Of a DNA stretch of 64,000 nucleotides, positions 7,374 through 16,874 are shown one piece after another. Both the position numbers and the translations under genes were made by a program. Under the pieces are notes generated by a model. It worked only from the letters and a program-made list of their open reading frames with translations. It did no database searches and was not told the origin of the DNA. The number at the start of each line of letters is the position of its first letter. The first letter of the stretch is position 1. This stretch comes from JBDTSW01 sp963758845 (GTDB lineage Bacteria; Actinomycetota; Thermoleophilia; Solirubrobacterales; 70-9), in assembly GCA_963758845.1 (NCBI GenBank), contig CAVWWX010000002.1, forward strand, positions 1,302,001 to 1,366,000. Direction: 5' to 3'.

Positions 7374-9239
7374 GTGCCCGAGGACATCGTCGAGCAGCGC
7401 CGCAAGCTCCCGGATCAGCCGGGCGTCTACCTGTTCAAGGACTCACACGGTGAGGTCCTCTACGTGGGCAAGGCCACCTCGATCCGCAAGCGCGTGGCCG
7501 GGCACTTCTCGGGCAAGTCGACGATCCGCGACATCACCGGCAGGGTGAAGACGATCGACTTCCTGGTCACCGAGAACGAGGCCGAGGCGCTGCTCGCCGA
7601 GCAGCAGTTCATCAAGCGGCACCGCCCGCGCTTCAACATCCGCCTGCGCGACGACAAGTCCTACCCGTACATCGGGATCTCACTCGACGAGGAGTTCCCG
7701 CGGGTCTACTTCACCCGCGAGCGGCACCGCTCGGGGCGGCTGTACTTCGGCCCCTACTCGAACGCCAAGCGCACGCGCGAGACGCTCGAACTGCTGGGCA
7801 AGCTGTTCCAGTACCGCACCTGCGACGGGCCCGAGCCCGGCCGGCGATCCGGCGTTCCGTGCCTCGACTACTACATCAAGCGCTGCCAGGCGCCCTGCGT
7901 CGGCTACATCGACCGCGAGGAGTACCGGCGCAACATCGAGGGGATCGCGAGCTTCCTGTCCGGCCGCTACCGCGACGTCGAGCGCGACGTCGAGCGCAAG
8001 ATGAAGGAGGCCTCCGACGCCGAGGAGTTCGAGCGGGCCGCCATCTACCGCGACCGACTCGACGCCGTGCGCTCGCTGATGCAGCGGCGCAGCATCGCCT
8101 CGGACTCGCACGAGAACGCCGACCTGATCGGCGTCGCCGTCGACGGCCCTGACGCCAACGCGCAGGTCTTCCAGGTCCGCGACGGGATCCTGGCCGAGCG
8201 CCACGGCTTCTACCTGGCCAACGAGGGCGAGCGTGGGCAGACCGAGGTGGCCGAGGAGTTCCTGGCCCAGTACTACTCGGCCGCCCCGTCCGTGCCGCGG
8301 CTCATCGTCGTCGGCGAGGCGCTGCGCGAGCGCGCCGAGGTCCTGGCGCAGGCGCTGACGGCCCAGCGCGGCGGGGCCGTGGAGGTCAGGGTCGCCGAGC
8401 GCGGCGACAAGCGCCGCCTCCGCGACCTGGCCGAGCGCAACGCCAACCTCGCCCTCGCCCAGGACCGGCTGCGACAGGAGCGACGGCGTCAGCAGCATCT
8501 CGACGCGCTCTCCGAGCTGCAGGATGCGCTGGCCCTGCCGCGCCTGCCGGTGCGCATCGAGGGCTTCGACGTCTCGAACATCGGCGGCCAGCACACCGTG
8601 GCCTCGATGGTCGTCTTCGAGGGCGGCGCGCCGAAGAAGGCCGACTACCGCCGCTTCCGCATCCGCGGCGACCGGTCGACCGGCCCCGACGACTTCTCCT
8701 CGATCGAGGAGGTCCTCGGACGCCGCGTCGCGCGCCTGGAGGACCAGGGTGACCTCTCGCCCCACGATTCCGAGCGCGACGACAGCTTCGCCTCGCTCCC
8801 CGACCTGATCGTGATCGACGGCGGCAAGGGCCAGCTCTCGGCGGGCACACGTGCGCTGGCGCCCCTGCTCGAGCGCGGCTCCGACGAGGTGGCCGTGATC
8901 AGCCTGGCCAAGCGGATCGAGGAGGTCTTCGTCCCGGGCCGCTCGGAGCCGGTCCCGATTCCGGGCGACTCCGAGGCCCTGCGGCTGCTCCAGCGGGTGC
9001 GCGACGAGGCGCACCGCTTCGCGATCACGCACCACCGCGGCCGTCGCGACCAGGCCATGACCCACTCGCTGCTCGACGAGCTCCGCGGCGTGGGGCCGGT
9101 GCGAAAGCGGGCGATCCTGAACCACTTCGGCTCGCCCGAGCGGCTGGTGCGGGCAAGCCGCGAGGAGCTCGAGGCCGTCCCGGGCCTGCCCGGGAAGCTC
9201 GCCCGCGACATCCATCACCAGCTGCACAAGGCCGGATGA
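7374..9239 (+). CDS. uvrC: excinuclease ABC subunit C
   Basis: 621 residues, normal family length. The N-terminal GIY-YIG nuclease (GVYLFKDSHGEVLYVGKA, about residues 16-95) makes the 3' incision. A UVR motif follows (about 200-235). The RNase H-like nuclease domain begins near FDVSNIGG and holds the 5' incision site, and a C-terminal helix-hairpin-helix region (LRGVGPVRKRAILNHFGS) binds DNA. Start GTG 7374 is chosen from the family N terminus and the upstream -10 box. It overlaps rapZ by 4 nt (ATGA), as in most actinobacteria. Confidence 0.95.
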   Translation: MPEDIVEQRRKLPDQPGVYLFKDSHGEVLYVGKATSIRKRVAGHFSGKSTIRDITGRVKTIDFLVTENEAEALLAEQQFIKRHRPRFNIRLRDDKSYPYIGISLDEEFPRVYFTRERHRSGRLYFGPYSNAKRTRETLELLGKLFQYRTCDGPEPGRRSGVPCLDYYIKRCQAPCVGYIDREEYRRNIEGIASFLSGRYRDVERDVERKMKEASDAEEFERAAIYRDRLDAVRSLMQRRSIASDSHENADLIGVAVDGPDANAQVFQVRDGILAERHGFYLANEGERGQTEVAEEFLAQYYSAAPSVPRLIVVGEALRERAEVLAQALTAQRGGAVEVRVAERGDKRRLRDLAERNANLALAQDRLRQERRRQQHLDALSELQDALALPRLPVRIEGFDVSNIGGQHTVASMVVFEGGAPKKADYRRFRIRGDRSTGPDDFSSIEEVLGRRVARLEDQGDLSPHDSERDDSFASLPDLIVIDGGKGQLSAGTRALAPLLERGSDEVAVISLAKRIEEVFVPGRSEPVPIPGDSEALRLLQRVRDEAHRFAITHHRGRRDQAMTHSLLDELRGVGPVRKRAILNHFGSPERLVRASREELEAVPGLPGKLARDIHHQLHKAG

Positions 9240-10159
9240 GCGCCGGCGAGCGGAAGGTCTCGGCGGACGCGGACGGCGACGGAGCCGGCCCGCGCCACGT
9301 CGATCTGGTGGTCATCACCGGGTATTCGGGCGCCGGGAAGTCCGAGGCGATCGCCGCCTTCGAGGATGGTGGCTACTTCTGCGTCGACAACCTCCCGCCG
9401 CGGATGATCGGCGCCCTGGGCGAGCTCTTCCGCCACGAGGGAAGCGGCGTGCGCCGCGCCGCCGTCGTCTCGGACGTGCGTGGCGGCGAGTACTTCCGCG
9501 ACCTCGACGCCGTGCTTGAGGAGCTCGAGGCCGGCGGTCTCCAGCCGCGCGTCCTGTTCCTGGAGGCCGACGAGGAGACCCTGCTCGACCGCTTCAAGGA
9601 GACCCGCCGCCGCCATCCGCTGGCGCCGGACGGGCGCGTGGTCGACGGGATCCGCGCCGAGGGCGAGATCCTGGCGCCGCTGCGCGAGCGCGCCGACCTG
9701 GTGATGGAGACGTCCGAGCTGACCGGGGCGATGCTGCGGCGCCGGATCGCGACCGAGATGCTGGGGCCGCAAGGCCCGGCGCAACTGGCGCTGACGATCC
9801 TGACCTTCGGCTTCAAGAACGGCCCGCCGCGCGACGCGGACCTGATGTTCGACGTGCGGTTCCTGCCGAACCCCCACTACCGCGAGGACCTCCGCCCCCT
9901 GACCGGCCGCGACCCGAAGGTCGTCGAGCACGTCGAGGCGGGGGAGCTTGCGACCGAGTTCTACCAGCGCCTCCTGCCGCTGATGGACTTCCTGCTCCCC
10001 GCGTACGTCGCCGAGGGCAAGTCGCACCTCACGATCGCGATCGGCTGCACCGGCGGGCGCCACCGGTCGGTGACGATCGCGGACCGGGTGGCCCAGCACC
10101 TGGTGGGCCGCGACGACCTGGTGCTGCGCGTGGTCCACCGCGACGTCGAGTTGGACTGA
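9236..10159 (+). CDS. rapZ: RNase adapter / nucleotide-binding protein RapZ (YvcJ)
   Basis: 307 residues. The Walker A motif GYSGAGKS is at residues 29-36, and the C-terminal domain shows GCTGGRHRSV, typical of RapZ. In enterobacteria RapZ senses cell-wall precursor status and guides RNase E; in Gram-positives the role is less clear. ATGA overlap with uvrC implies coupled translation. In other actinobacteria yvcK and whiA usually follow; here an ABC exporter follows 5 nt after the stop. Confidence 0.93.
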   Translation: MSAGERKVSADADGDGAGPRHVDLVVITGYSGAGKSEAIAAFEDGGYFCVDNLPPRMIGALGELFRHEGSGVRRAAVVSDVRGGEYFRDLDAVLEELEAGGLQPRVLFLEADEETLLDRFKETRRRHPLAPDGRVVDGIRAEGEILAPLRERADLVMETSELTGAMLRRRIATEMLGPQGPAQLALTILTFGFKNGPPRDADLMFDVRFLPNPHYREDLRPLTGRDPKVVEHVEAGELATEFYQRLLPLMDFLLPAYVAEGKSHLTIAIGCTGGRHRSVTIADRVAQHLVGRDDLVLRVVHRDVELD

Positions 10160-10164
10160 CACGC

Positions 10165-11077
10165 GTGGCTGATCCGGTCATCCGCGTCTCGGGCCTGCGC
10201 AAGACCTATGGCGACTTCGAGGCCGTCCGTGGCCTGGACCTGACCGTCGAGCGGGGCGAGATCTTCGCCTTCCTGGGCCCGAACGGCGCCGGCAAGACCA
10301 CGACGGTCGAGATGCTCGAGGGCTATCGCGAGCGCACGTCGGGCGAGGTCACGGTCCTCGGCGAGGACCCCGCGCATCCGACCCGCGAGTGGCGCGAGCG
10401 CATCGGCATCGTCCTGCAGGAGAGCCGGATGCACCCCGAGCTCACGGTGCGCGAGACGCTCGAGCTGTTCGCCGGGTACTACTCGCGGCCGCGGGACGTC
10501 GATCAGACGATCGAGCAGGTGGGGCTGACGGAGAAGGCCGAAACGCGTGTACTGCGGATGTCGGGCGGTCAGCAGCGGCGGCTGGACGTCGCGCTTGCCC
10601 TGATCGGCGACCCCGAGCTGCTGTTCCTCGACGAGCCGACGACCGGCTTCGACCCGTCGGCGCGCCGGCGCGCGTGGGAGGTGGTCGTCTGGACTGCGGG
10701 AGCTCGGCAAGACCGTCTTCCTCACGACCCACTACATGGAGGAGGCGCAGGTCCTTGCGGACCGGGCGGCGATCATCGTCGGCGGGCGCCTGGTCGCCGA
10801 GGGGCCGCCGAACCGGCTGGGCAACGAGGCCGGCGTGAACGAGATCCGGTTCCGGCTGCCGGCCGGGACCGCGATGGCCGACCTGCCGCTCGCGGCGGAC
10901 GCCAAGGTCGAGTCCGACGGGCGCTTCGTGACGGTCCGGACCGGGGATCCGATCACGGCCCTGAACGAGCTGACCGGATGGGCGCTTCAGCACGGCGCCG
11001 ACCTTGCGCCGCTGTCGGTTGGGATGCCCAGCCTGGAGGACGTCTACCTCGAGCTCACCGAGGACCGTCCCGAATGA
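10165..11077 (+). pseudogene. ABC transporter ATPase, interrupted by a one-base frameshift
   Basis: DrrA-like ABC-2 exporter ATPase of about 303 residues if repaired. Frame 1 from GTG 10165 shows Walker A GPNGAGKTTT, Q-loop VLQESRM, signature MSGGQQRRLD and Walker B LLFLDEPTTGFDP. After RRAWEVV the expected LRELGKTVFLTTHYMEEAQ continues in the next frame (from about 10688), so one extra base lies within 10681-10693. The rest of the domain and the C-terminal region continue to 11077 and overlap the permease as ATGA. Frame 1 stays open to 11844 and would wrongly fuse to the permease. Either a sequencing/assembly error or a true inactivation. Confidence 0.85.
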
Positions 11078-11844
11078 CCGGCGCGGCGCTCGTCCTCCAC
11101 CAGTTCCGCTACGACCAGAAGACGTTCTGGCGCAACCCGGCCTCGGTCTTCTTCACCGTCCTGCTGCCGGTGATGTTCCTGCTGATCTTCGCGACCATCT
11201 TTGGCAACGAGACGATCGAGGAGCTCGGCGGGATCAAGACCACCACGTACTACGTCCCGGCGATCATCACGCTCGCGGTCGTCTCGGCGACGATGCAGAG
11301 CCTGGCGATCTCGCTCACCGTGGATCGGGAGAACGGGCTGTTGAAGCGGACGCGGGGCACGCCGCTTCCCACCTGGGTCTTCATCGCCGGCCGGGTCGGG
11401 AACGCGGCCGTCGTCTCGGTCCTGAGCCTGATCGTGGTCGCGACGATCGGCCGCATCCTCTATGGCGTCGAGGTCCCGTGGGAGCGGCTGCCGGCCGTGC
11501 TGGTGACTCTCCTCGTCGGCGCGGCCTCGTTCAGCTGCCTGGGCTTCGCCCTCAGCGCGGCGATCCCCTCCGAGGACGCCGCCGCCCCGATCTCCAACGT
11601 CGCCCTGCTGCCCCTCTACTTCCTCTCGGGCGTGTTCATCCCCGAGACCGAGATCCCGGAGGGCGTCCTGGACTTCGCCGACGTCTTCCCCATCCGCCAC
11701 TTCTTCGAGGCGTTCTTCACGGCCTGGAGCCCGACCACGTCAGGCGCCGGCTTCGAGTGGCTGGACCTGGGGATCGTGGCCGCCTGGGGCCTCCTGGGCC
11801 TGGTCCTGGCGATGCGGTTCTTCCGGTGGGAGCCCCGCGTCTAG
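11074..11844 (+). CDS. ABC-2 type transporter permease
   Basis: 256 residues with six hydrophobic segments and the ABC-2 C-terminal pattern (LLPLYFLSGVFIP). The ATG at 11074 overlaps the stop of the upstream ATPase (ATGA), so the two form one exporter. Substrate is unknown; DrrB-like permeases export drugs, antibiotics or lipids. If the ATPase frameshift is real, this permease would lack its partner unless another ATPase substitutes. Confidence 0.88.
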   Translation: MTGAALVLHQFRYDQKTFWRNPASVFFTVLLPVMFLLIFATIFGNETIEELGGIKTTTYYVPAIITLAVVSATMQSLAISLTVDRENGLLKRTRGTPLPTWVFIAGRVGNAAVVSVLSLIVVATIGRILYGVEVPWERLPAVLVTLLVGAASFSCLGFALSAAIPSEDAAAPISNVALLPLYFLSGVFIPETEIPEGVLDFADVFPIRHFFEAFFTAWSPTTSGAGFEWLDLGIVAAWGLLGLVLAMRFFRWEPRV

Positions 11845-11855
11845 CCGAGGCCTTC

Positions 11856-11861
11856 TAGGCT
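11856..11861 (+). promoter_or_regulatory. -10 box (TAGGCT) for leaderless VOC gene
   Basis: TAGGCT followed by 6 nt and then the GTG at 11868, with no Shine-Dalgarno sequence. Spacing agrees with other leaderless starts in the window. Confidence 0.4.
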
Positions 11862-11867
11862 GGCCTC

Positions 11868-12230
11868 GTGATCCATCACGTCAGCCTCGAGGTGTCGGAC
11901 CTGGAGCAGGCCGCGGAGTTCTATGACTCGATGCTCGGGCCCCTGGGCTGGCGCCGCCAGGTCGAGACCGACGACCGCGTCGGGTGGGGGATCTTCCGGC
12001 CGGTGTTCTTCATCTCCGCCCGCCACGGCGCCCGCGCCGGAGGCGGCCACGTCGCCTTCGCGGCGAACGGCATCTCGGCGGTGAAGGCCGCCTGGGAGGC
12101 CGGTATCAACGCCGGCGGCCTCAACCAGGGCGACCCGGGCCAGCGCCCGGAGTACGGGCCGACCTACTATGCGGCCTATCTGCGCGACCCCGACGGTCAC
12201 CGGGTAGAGGTGACCGTGGGCGTCGACTGA
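11868..12230 (+). CDS. VOC/glyoxalase superfamily protein
   Basis: 120 residues, one vicinal-oxygen-chelate domain of two beta-alpha-beta-beta-beta modules. Likely metal positions are His in IHHVSLEVSD and Glu in DGHRVEVTVG at the end of the domain. Members include glyoxalases, dioxygenases and resistance proteins; the function here cannot be assigned. It has its own leaderless promoter and precedes gap by 35 nt. Confidence 0.8.
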   Translation: MIHHVSLEVSDLEQAAEFYDSMLGPLGWRRQVETDDRVGWGIFRPVFFISARHGARAGGGHVAFAANGISAVKAAWEAGINAGGLNQGDPGQRPEYGPTYYAAYLRDPDGHRVEVTVGVD

Positions 12231-12265
12231 CGACCGATTTCTTCGACCGAGGACCAGGAGGGCGA

Positions 12266-13291
<1,026 letters not shown>

Positions 13292-13343
13292 CCTGAGCGC
13301 GGAGCGTGGCCATGTTCCGCGCGGGACGTTCTCGAAGGCCAGC

Positions 13344-14507
13344 GTGCGCGACGCCGACGTCTCCGGGAGACGCGCCCTGGTGCGCGTTGACTTCAACGTG
13401 CCGCTCGACGACGGCGAGGTGACCGACGACACGCGGATCCGCGCCGCGCTGCCGACGATCGAGCTGCTGCGCGAGCGAGGCGCGACCCCGATCCTCGTCT
13501 CGCACCTGGGGCGGCCGAAGGACCGCGAGCCCGAGCTCTCGATGGCGCCGGTGGCCGCCCGGCTGGCCGACCTGCTGGAGGCCGATGTGCACCTGGCCCC
13601 CGGGGTGGCCGGCGCCGAGGTCAGCGTCCTGATGGAGGGCGACCCCCCGGGCGACGTGGTCCTTCTGGAGAACAGCCGCTACGAGCCCGGCGAGACGAAG
13701 AACGACCCCGAGCTTGGGCGGGCCCTCGCCGCCCTGGCCGAGGTGTACGTGAACGACGCGTTCGGAGCCGCTCACCGCGCGCACGCCACGACGGCCGGCG
13801 TGGCCGAGCACCTGCCCGCGTACGCGGGCCTGCTCCTGGAGCGCGAGGTGCGCGAGCTCACGTTCGTCCGCGACGACCCGGCCCGGCCGCTATGCGTCGT
13901 GTTGGGCGGCGCCAAGGTGGGCGACAAGATCGGCGTGATGGAAGCGTTCCTCGACCGCGCCGACCAGCTGCTGGTGGGCGGCGCGATGTGCTTCTCGTTC
14001 TTCCGCGCGCAGGGCGTCGAGGTGGGCGACTCGCTGGTGGACGACGAGGGCGTCGAGCTGGCGCGACGGGTGCTGGCCGAGGCGGAGGGCTCGTCGTGCG
14101 AGCTCCTGCTGCCGGTCGACCTGGTGATCGGCGACCGCTTCGCCGCCGACGCCGAGCGCCGGGAGCTCGACGGGGTCGAGGTCCCGAGTGGCTGGATGGG
14201 CCTCGACATCGGCCCCCGCACGGCGGCCGCGTTCGGTGAGGCGATCGCGGCGGCGGGCACCGTTTTCTGGAACGGGCCGATGGGGGCATTCGAGATGGAG
14301 CCGTTCGCGGCGGGGACCCGGGCGGTCGCCGACGCGGTCGCCGCCGCCCCGGGGACGACGGTCGTGGGCGGCGGGGACTCGGCGGCGGCGCTCGTCGCCT
14401 TCGGGCTGGGCGACGGCGTGGACTGGCTATCGACCGGCGGCGGAGCGTCGCTGGAGCTGATGGAGGGCCGCGAGCTGCCCGGGGTGGAGGCTCTCGCGGA
14501 TGCCTGA
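13344..14507 (+). CDS. pgk: phosphoglycerate kinase
   Basis: 387 residues. Substrate-binding VRVDFNVPLDDG is at the N terminus, GGAKVGDKIGVME at the hinge and GGGDSAAALVAFG in the nucleotide domain. Transfers phosphate from 1,3-bisphosphoglycerate to ADP. Start GTG 13344 gives the family N terminus (MRDADVSGRRALVRVDF); no better start is in frame upstream. The gene overlaps tpiA by 8 nt. Confidence 0.96.
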   Translation: MRDADVSGRRALVRVDFNVPLDDGEVTDDTRIRAALPTIELLRERGATPILVSHLGRPKDREPELSMAPVAARLADLLEADVHLAPGVAGAEVSVLMEGDPPGDVVLLENSRYEPGETKNDPELGRALAALAEVYVNDAFGAAHRAHATTAGVAEHLPAYAGLLLEREVRELTFVRDDPARPLCVVLGGAKVGDKIGVMEAFLDRADQLLVGGAMCFSFFRAQGVEVGDSLVDDEGVELARRVLAEAEGSSCELLLPVDLVIGDRFAADAERRELDGVEVPSGWMGLDIGPRTAAAFGEAIAAAGTVFWNGPMGAFEMEPFAAGTRAVADAVAAAPGTTVVGGGDSAAALVAFGLGDGVDWLSTGGGASLELMEGRELPGVEALADA

Positions 14508-15267
14508 TTCGAACCGCAGGCCGCTGGTCGCGGCCAACTGGAAGATGCACAAGACCACGGGCGAGGCGGCCGACTTCCTCGGGCGCTTCGCCGCTTCGGC
14601 CGATGGCCTGGAGGGCGTCGACGTCGTCGTCTGCACGCCGTATACCGCGCTCGCGAGGGCCGTCGAGGGGGCCCGGGAGACGGCGGTCCGGATCGCCGCG
14701 CAGAACATGCACTTCGAGGCCGAGGGGGCGTTCACCGGCGAGGTGTCCGCGGGGATGCTGACCGACCTCGGCGTGGCGGCCGTGGTCCTGGGCCATTCCG
14801 AGCGCCGGCAGCTGTTCGGCGAGACCGACGACGCGCTGCGGCTCAAGGTCCCCGCCGCGCTCGGGGCCGGGCTCCTTCCGATCCTTTGCGTCGGCGAATC
14901 CGAGGCCCAGCGCGACGGTGGCGAGACCGAGGCGGTCCTGGCCGCGCAGCTGGACGCCGACCTGGCCGATGTCGAGGCCGTCAGGCTCGGCGAGGTCGTC
15001 GTCGCCTACGAGCCGATCTGGGCGATCGGGACCGGCCGCACCGCGACGGTCGAGCAGGCGCAGGAGGCGGTCGCGTTCGTCCGCGGGCGCATCGCGGAGC
15101 GCGACGCAGCCGCGGCCGAGACCGTGCGGATCCTCTATGGCGGCTCGATGAAGCCCGCCAACGCCGCCGAGCTGATGGCCCAGCCGGATGTAGACGGGGG
15201 TCTGGTGGGCGGCGCCAGCCTGGACCCCGACGACTTCCTGGCGATCTGCCAAGCGGGTGTTGGGTGA
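14500..15267 (+). CDS. tpiA: triosephosphate isomerase
   Basis: 255 residues, a TIM barrel. Active-site Lys is in AANWKMHK, His in LGHSERRQLF and Glu in VAYEPIWAIGTG; the phosphate loop is LYGGSMKPAN. Interconverts dihydroxyacetone phosphate and glyceraldehyde-3-phosphate. Overlap with pgk shows translational coupling in the glycolytic operon. Confidence 0.97.
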   Translation: MPDSNRRPLVAANWKMHKTTGEAADFLGRFAASADGLEGVDVVVCTPYTALARAVEGARETAVRIAAQNMHFEAEGAFTGEVSAGMLTDLGVAAVVLGHSERRQLFGETDDALRLKVPAALGAGLLPILCVGESEAQRDGGETEAVLAAQLDADLADVEAVRLGEVVVAYEPIWAIGTGRTATVEQAQEAVAFVRGRIAERDAAAAETVRILYGGSMKPANAAELMAQPDVDGGLVGGASLDPDDFLAICQAGVG

Positions 15268-15311
15268 GGCGCTTCAGCGCCGAAAGCGGCATGTCAGGCG
15301 GCGAAGCCGCC
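15268..15311. repeat. two short GC hairpins between tpiA and gpmI
   Basis: GGCGCTTCAGCGCC (15268-15281) and GGCGGCGAAGCCGCC (15297-15311) are perfect small inverted repeats with 4- and 3-nt loops. No T-run follows, so they are not intrinsic terminators. They may stabilise mRNA ends or be REP-like. A similar GCGAAGCCGCCG string occurs near the right edge of the window (about 63982-63993). Confidence 0.4.
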
Positions 15312-15322
15312 GCACCGGGATT

Positions 15323-16864
15323 GTGAGCCTGGCGGAGGGCGCGCGGGCCGTCCCGGTCCCGAGCCTGGCCTTGGTCATCCTCGACGGCTGGGGGCTGGCG
15401 CCCGAGGGGGCCGGGAACGCGATCGCCCAGGCCGACACCCCGACCTTCGACGAGCTCTGGTCGCGTTACCCGCATACGCAGCTGTCGGCGTCGGGGACCG
15501 ACGTCGGCCTTCCCGACGGGCAGATGGGGAACTCCGAGGTCGGGCACCTCAACCTCGGCGCCGGCTCGGTGGTCAAGCAGGACCTCGCGCGCCTTGACGA
15601 GGCGGTCGCCGACGGGAGCTTCTTCTCCAACGAGGTCCTGGTGGGGGCCTGCCGGGCTGCGAGGGAGAGCCCGCGAGGCCGGCTGCACCTGGTGGGGCTG
15701 GTCTCCGACGGGGGCGTTCACTCCGGCTGGGTGCACATCCAGGGGCTGATCGAGCTCGCGGCGAGGGCAGAGGTCCCCGACCTCGTCGTGCACGCCTTCA
15801 CCGATGGCCGCGACACGCTGCCGGACTCGGCGCCCTCCTACCTGCGCCAGGTCGAGGGGTGGCTTGACGGCAGGGGGCGCGTCGGCACGGTCGGAGGCCG
15901 CTACTACGGAATGGACCGCGACCGCCATTGGGAGCGCACGAAGCTGGCCTACGACGCGATCGCCCACGCCGTCGGCCCGCGGGCCGACTCGGCCCAGGCG
16001 GCCATCGAGGCCGCCCATGGCGACGGCGTGACCGACGAGTTCATCGAGCCCACCGTGGTGGGCGACTACGACGGGATGGCCGACGGCGACGTCGCGATCC
16101 ACTTCAACTTCCGCCCCGACCGGGCACGGCAGCTGTGCCGGGCGCTGGGCGAGGAGGGGTTCGAGGAGTTCGACCGTGGCGAGAGTCCCGACGTCGCCCT
16201 CAGCACCCTGACGTCCTACCAGGACGGCTGGGAGTACCCCGTGGCGTTCTCGCCCGCGCGCCCGGAGACGACGCTGGCCGCGGTGTTGGCCGAGCGCGGC
16301 GACCGCCAGCTCCACGTGGCGGAGACCGAGAAGTACGCGCACGTGACCTACTTCTTCAACGGCGGCCGCGAGCAGGAGTGGGCAGGGGAGGAGCGTTGCC
16401 TCGTCGACTCGCCGCGGGACGTCCCCACCTACGACCGCAAGCCCGAGATGAGCGCCGCCGCGGCCGCCGAGGCGTTCGCGAGCCGCTGGCGCGAGGGCGG
16501 CTATCGCTTCGGGATCATCAACTTCGCCAACCCCGACATGGTCGGCCACACCGGCGACATCCCGGCCGCGGTCCAGGGCGTCGAGGCCGTGGACGCGTGC
16601 CTCGCCGACGTCGTCGCCGCCGTGCACGGCGTGGGAGGCGCCTGCGTCGTCACCGCCGATCACGGCAACGCCGACAACATGCTCGAGCCCGACGGCTCGC
16701 CGAACACGGCGCACTCGACCAACCCGGTGCCCTTCATCGTCACGGTGTCCGGCCTCGAGCTCGGCGACGGCGGCGTCCTGGCCGATGTCGCGCCGACCGC
16801 TCTCGCCCTGCTGGGGATCCCGCAGCCTGAAGCGATGACCGGCCGCTCGCTCGCCTCCACCTAG
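15323..16864 (+). CDS. gpmI: 2,3-bisphosphoglycerate-independent phosphoglycerate mutase
   Basis: 513 residues, the usual iPGM length. Metal-binding LVILDGWGLAP is at the N terminus, the nucleophile Ser in MGNSEVGHLNLGAG, and ADHGNADNM in the C-terminal alkaline-phosphatase-like core. Converts 3- to 2-phosphoglycerate, usually with Mn. Start GTG 15323 is chosen because the conserved domain begins about 15 residues later; the open frame further upstream is Arg-rich and lacks family similarity. Last glycolytic gene of the run. Confidence 0.93.
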   Translation: MSLAEGARAVPVPSLALVILDGWGLAPEGAGNAIAQADTPTFDELWSRYPHTQLSASGTDVGLPDGQMGNSEVGHLNLGAGSVVKQDLARLDEAVADGSFFSNEVLVGACRAARESPRGRLHLVGLVSDGGVHSGWVHIQGLIELAARAEVPDLVVHAFTDGRDTLPDSAPSYLRQVEGWLDGRGRVGTVGGRYYGMDRDRHWERTKLAYDAIAHAVGPRADSAQAAIEAAHGDGVTDEFIEPTVVGDYDGMADGDVAIHFNFRPDRARQLCRALGEEGFEEFDRGESPDVALSTLTSYQDGWEYPVAFSPARPETTLAAVLAERGDRQLHVAETEKYAHVTYFFNGGREQEWAGEERCLVDSPRDVPTYDRKPEMSAAAAAEAFASRWREGGYRFGIINFANPDMVGHTGDIPAAVQGVEAVDACLADVVAAVHGVGGACVVTADHGNADNMLEPDGSPNTAHSTNPVPFIVTVSGLELGDGGVLADVAPTALALLGIPQPEAMTGRSLAST

Positions 16865-16874
16865 GGCGTCCCGC

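Noticed and set aside
10165..11844. Single 559-residue ABC ATPase-permease fusion
   Set aside because: The middle part is Arg/Gly-rich nonsense; the true ATPase continuation is in another frame up to 11077, so the fusion results from a frameshift.
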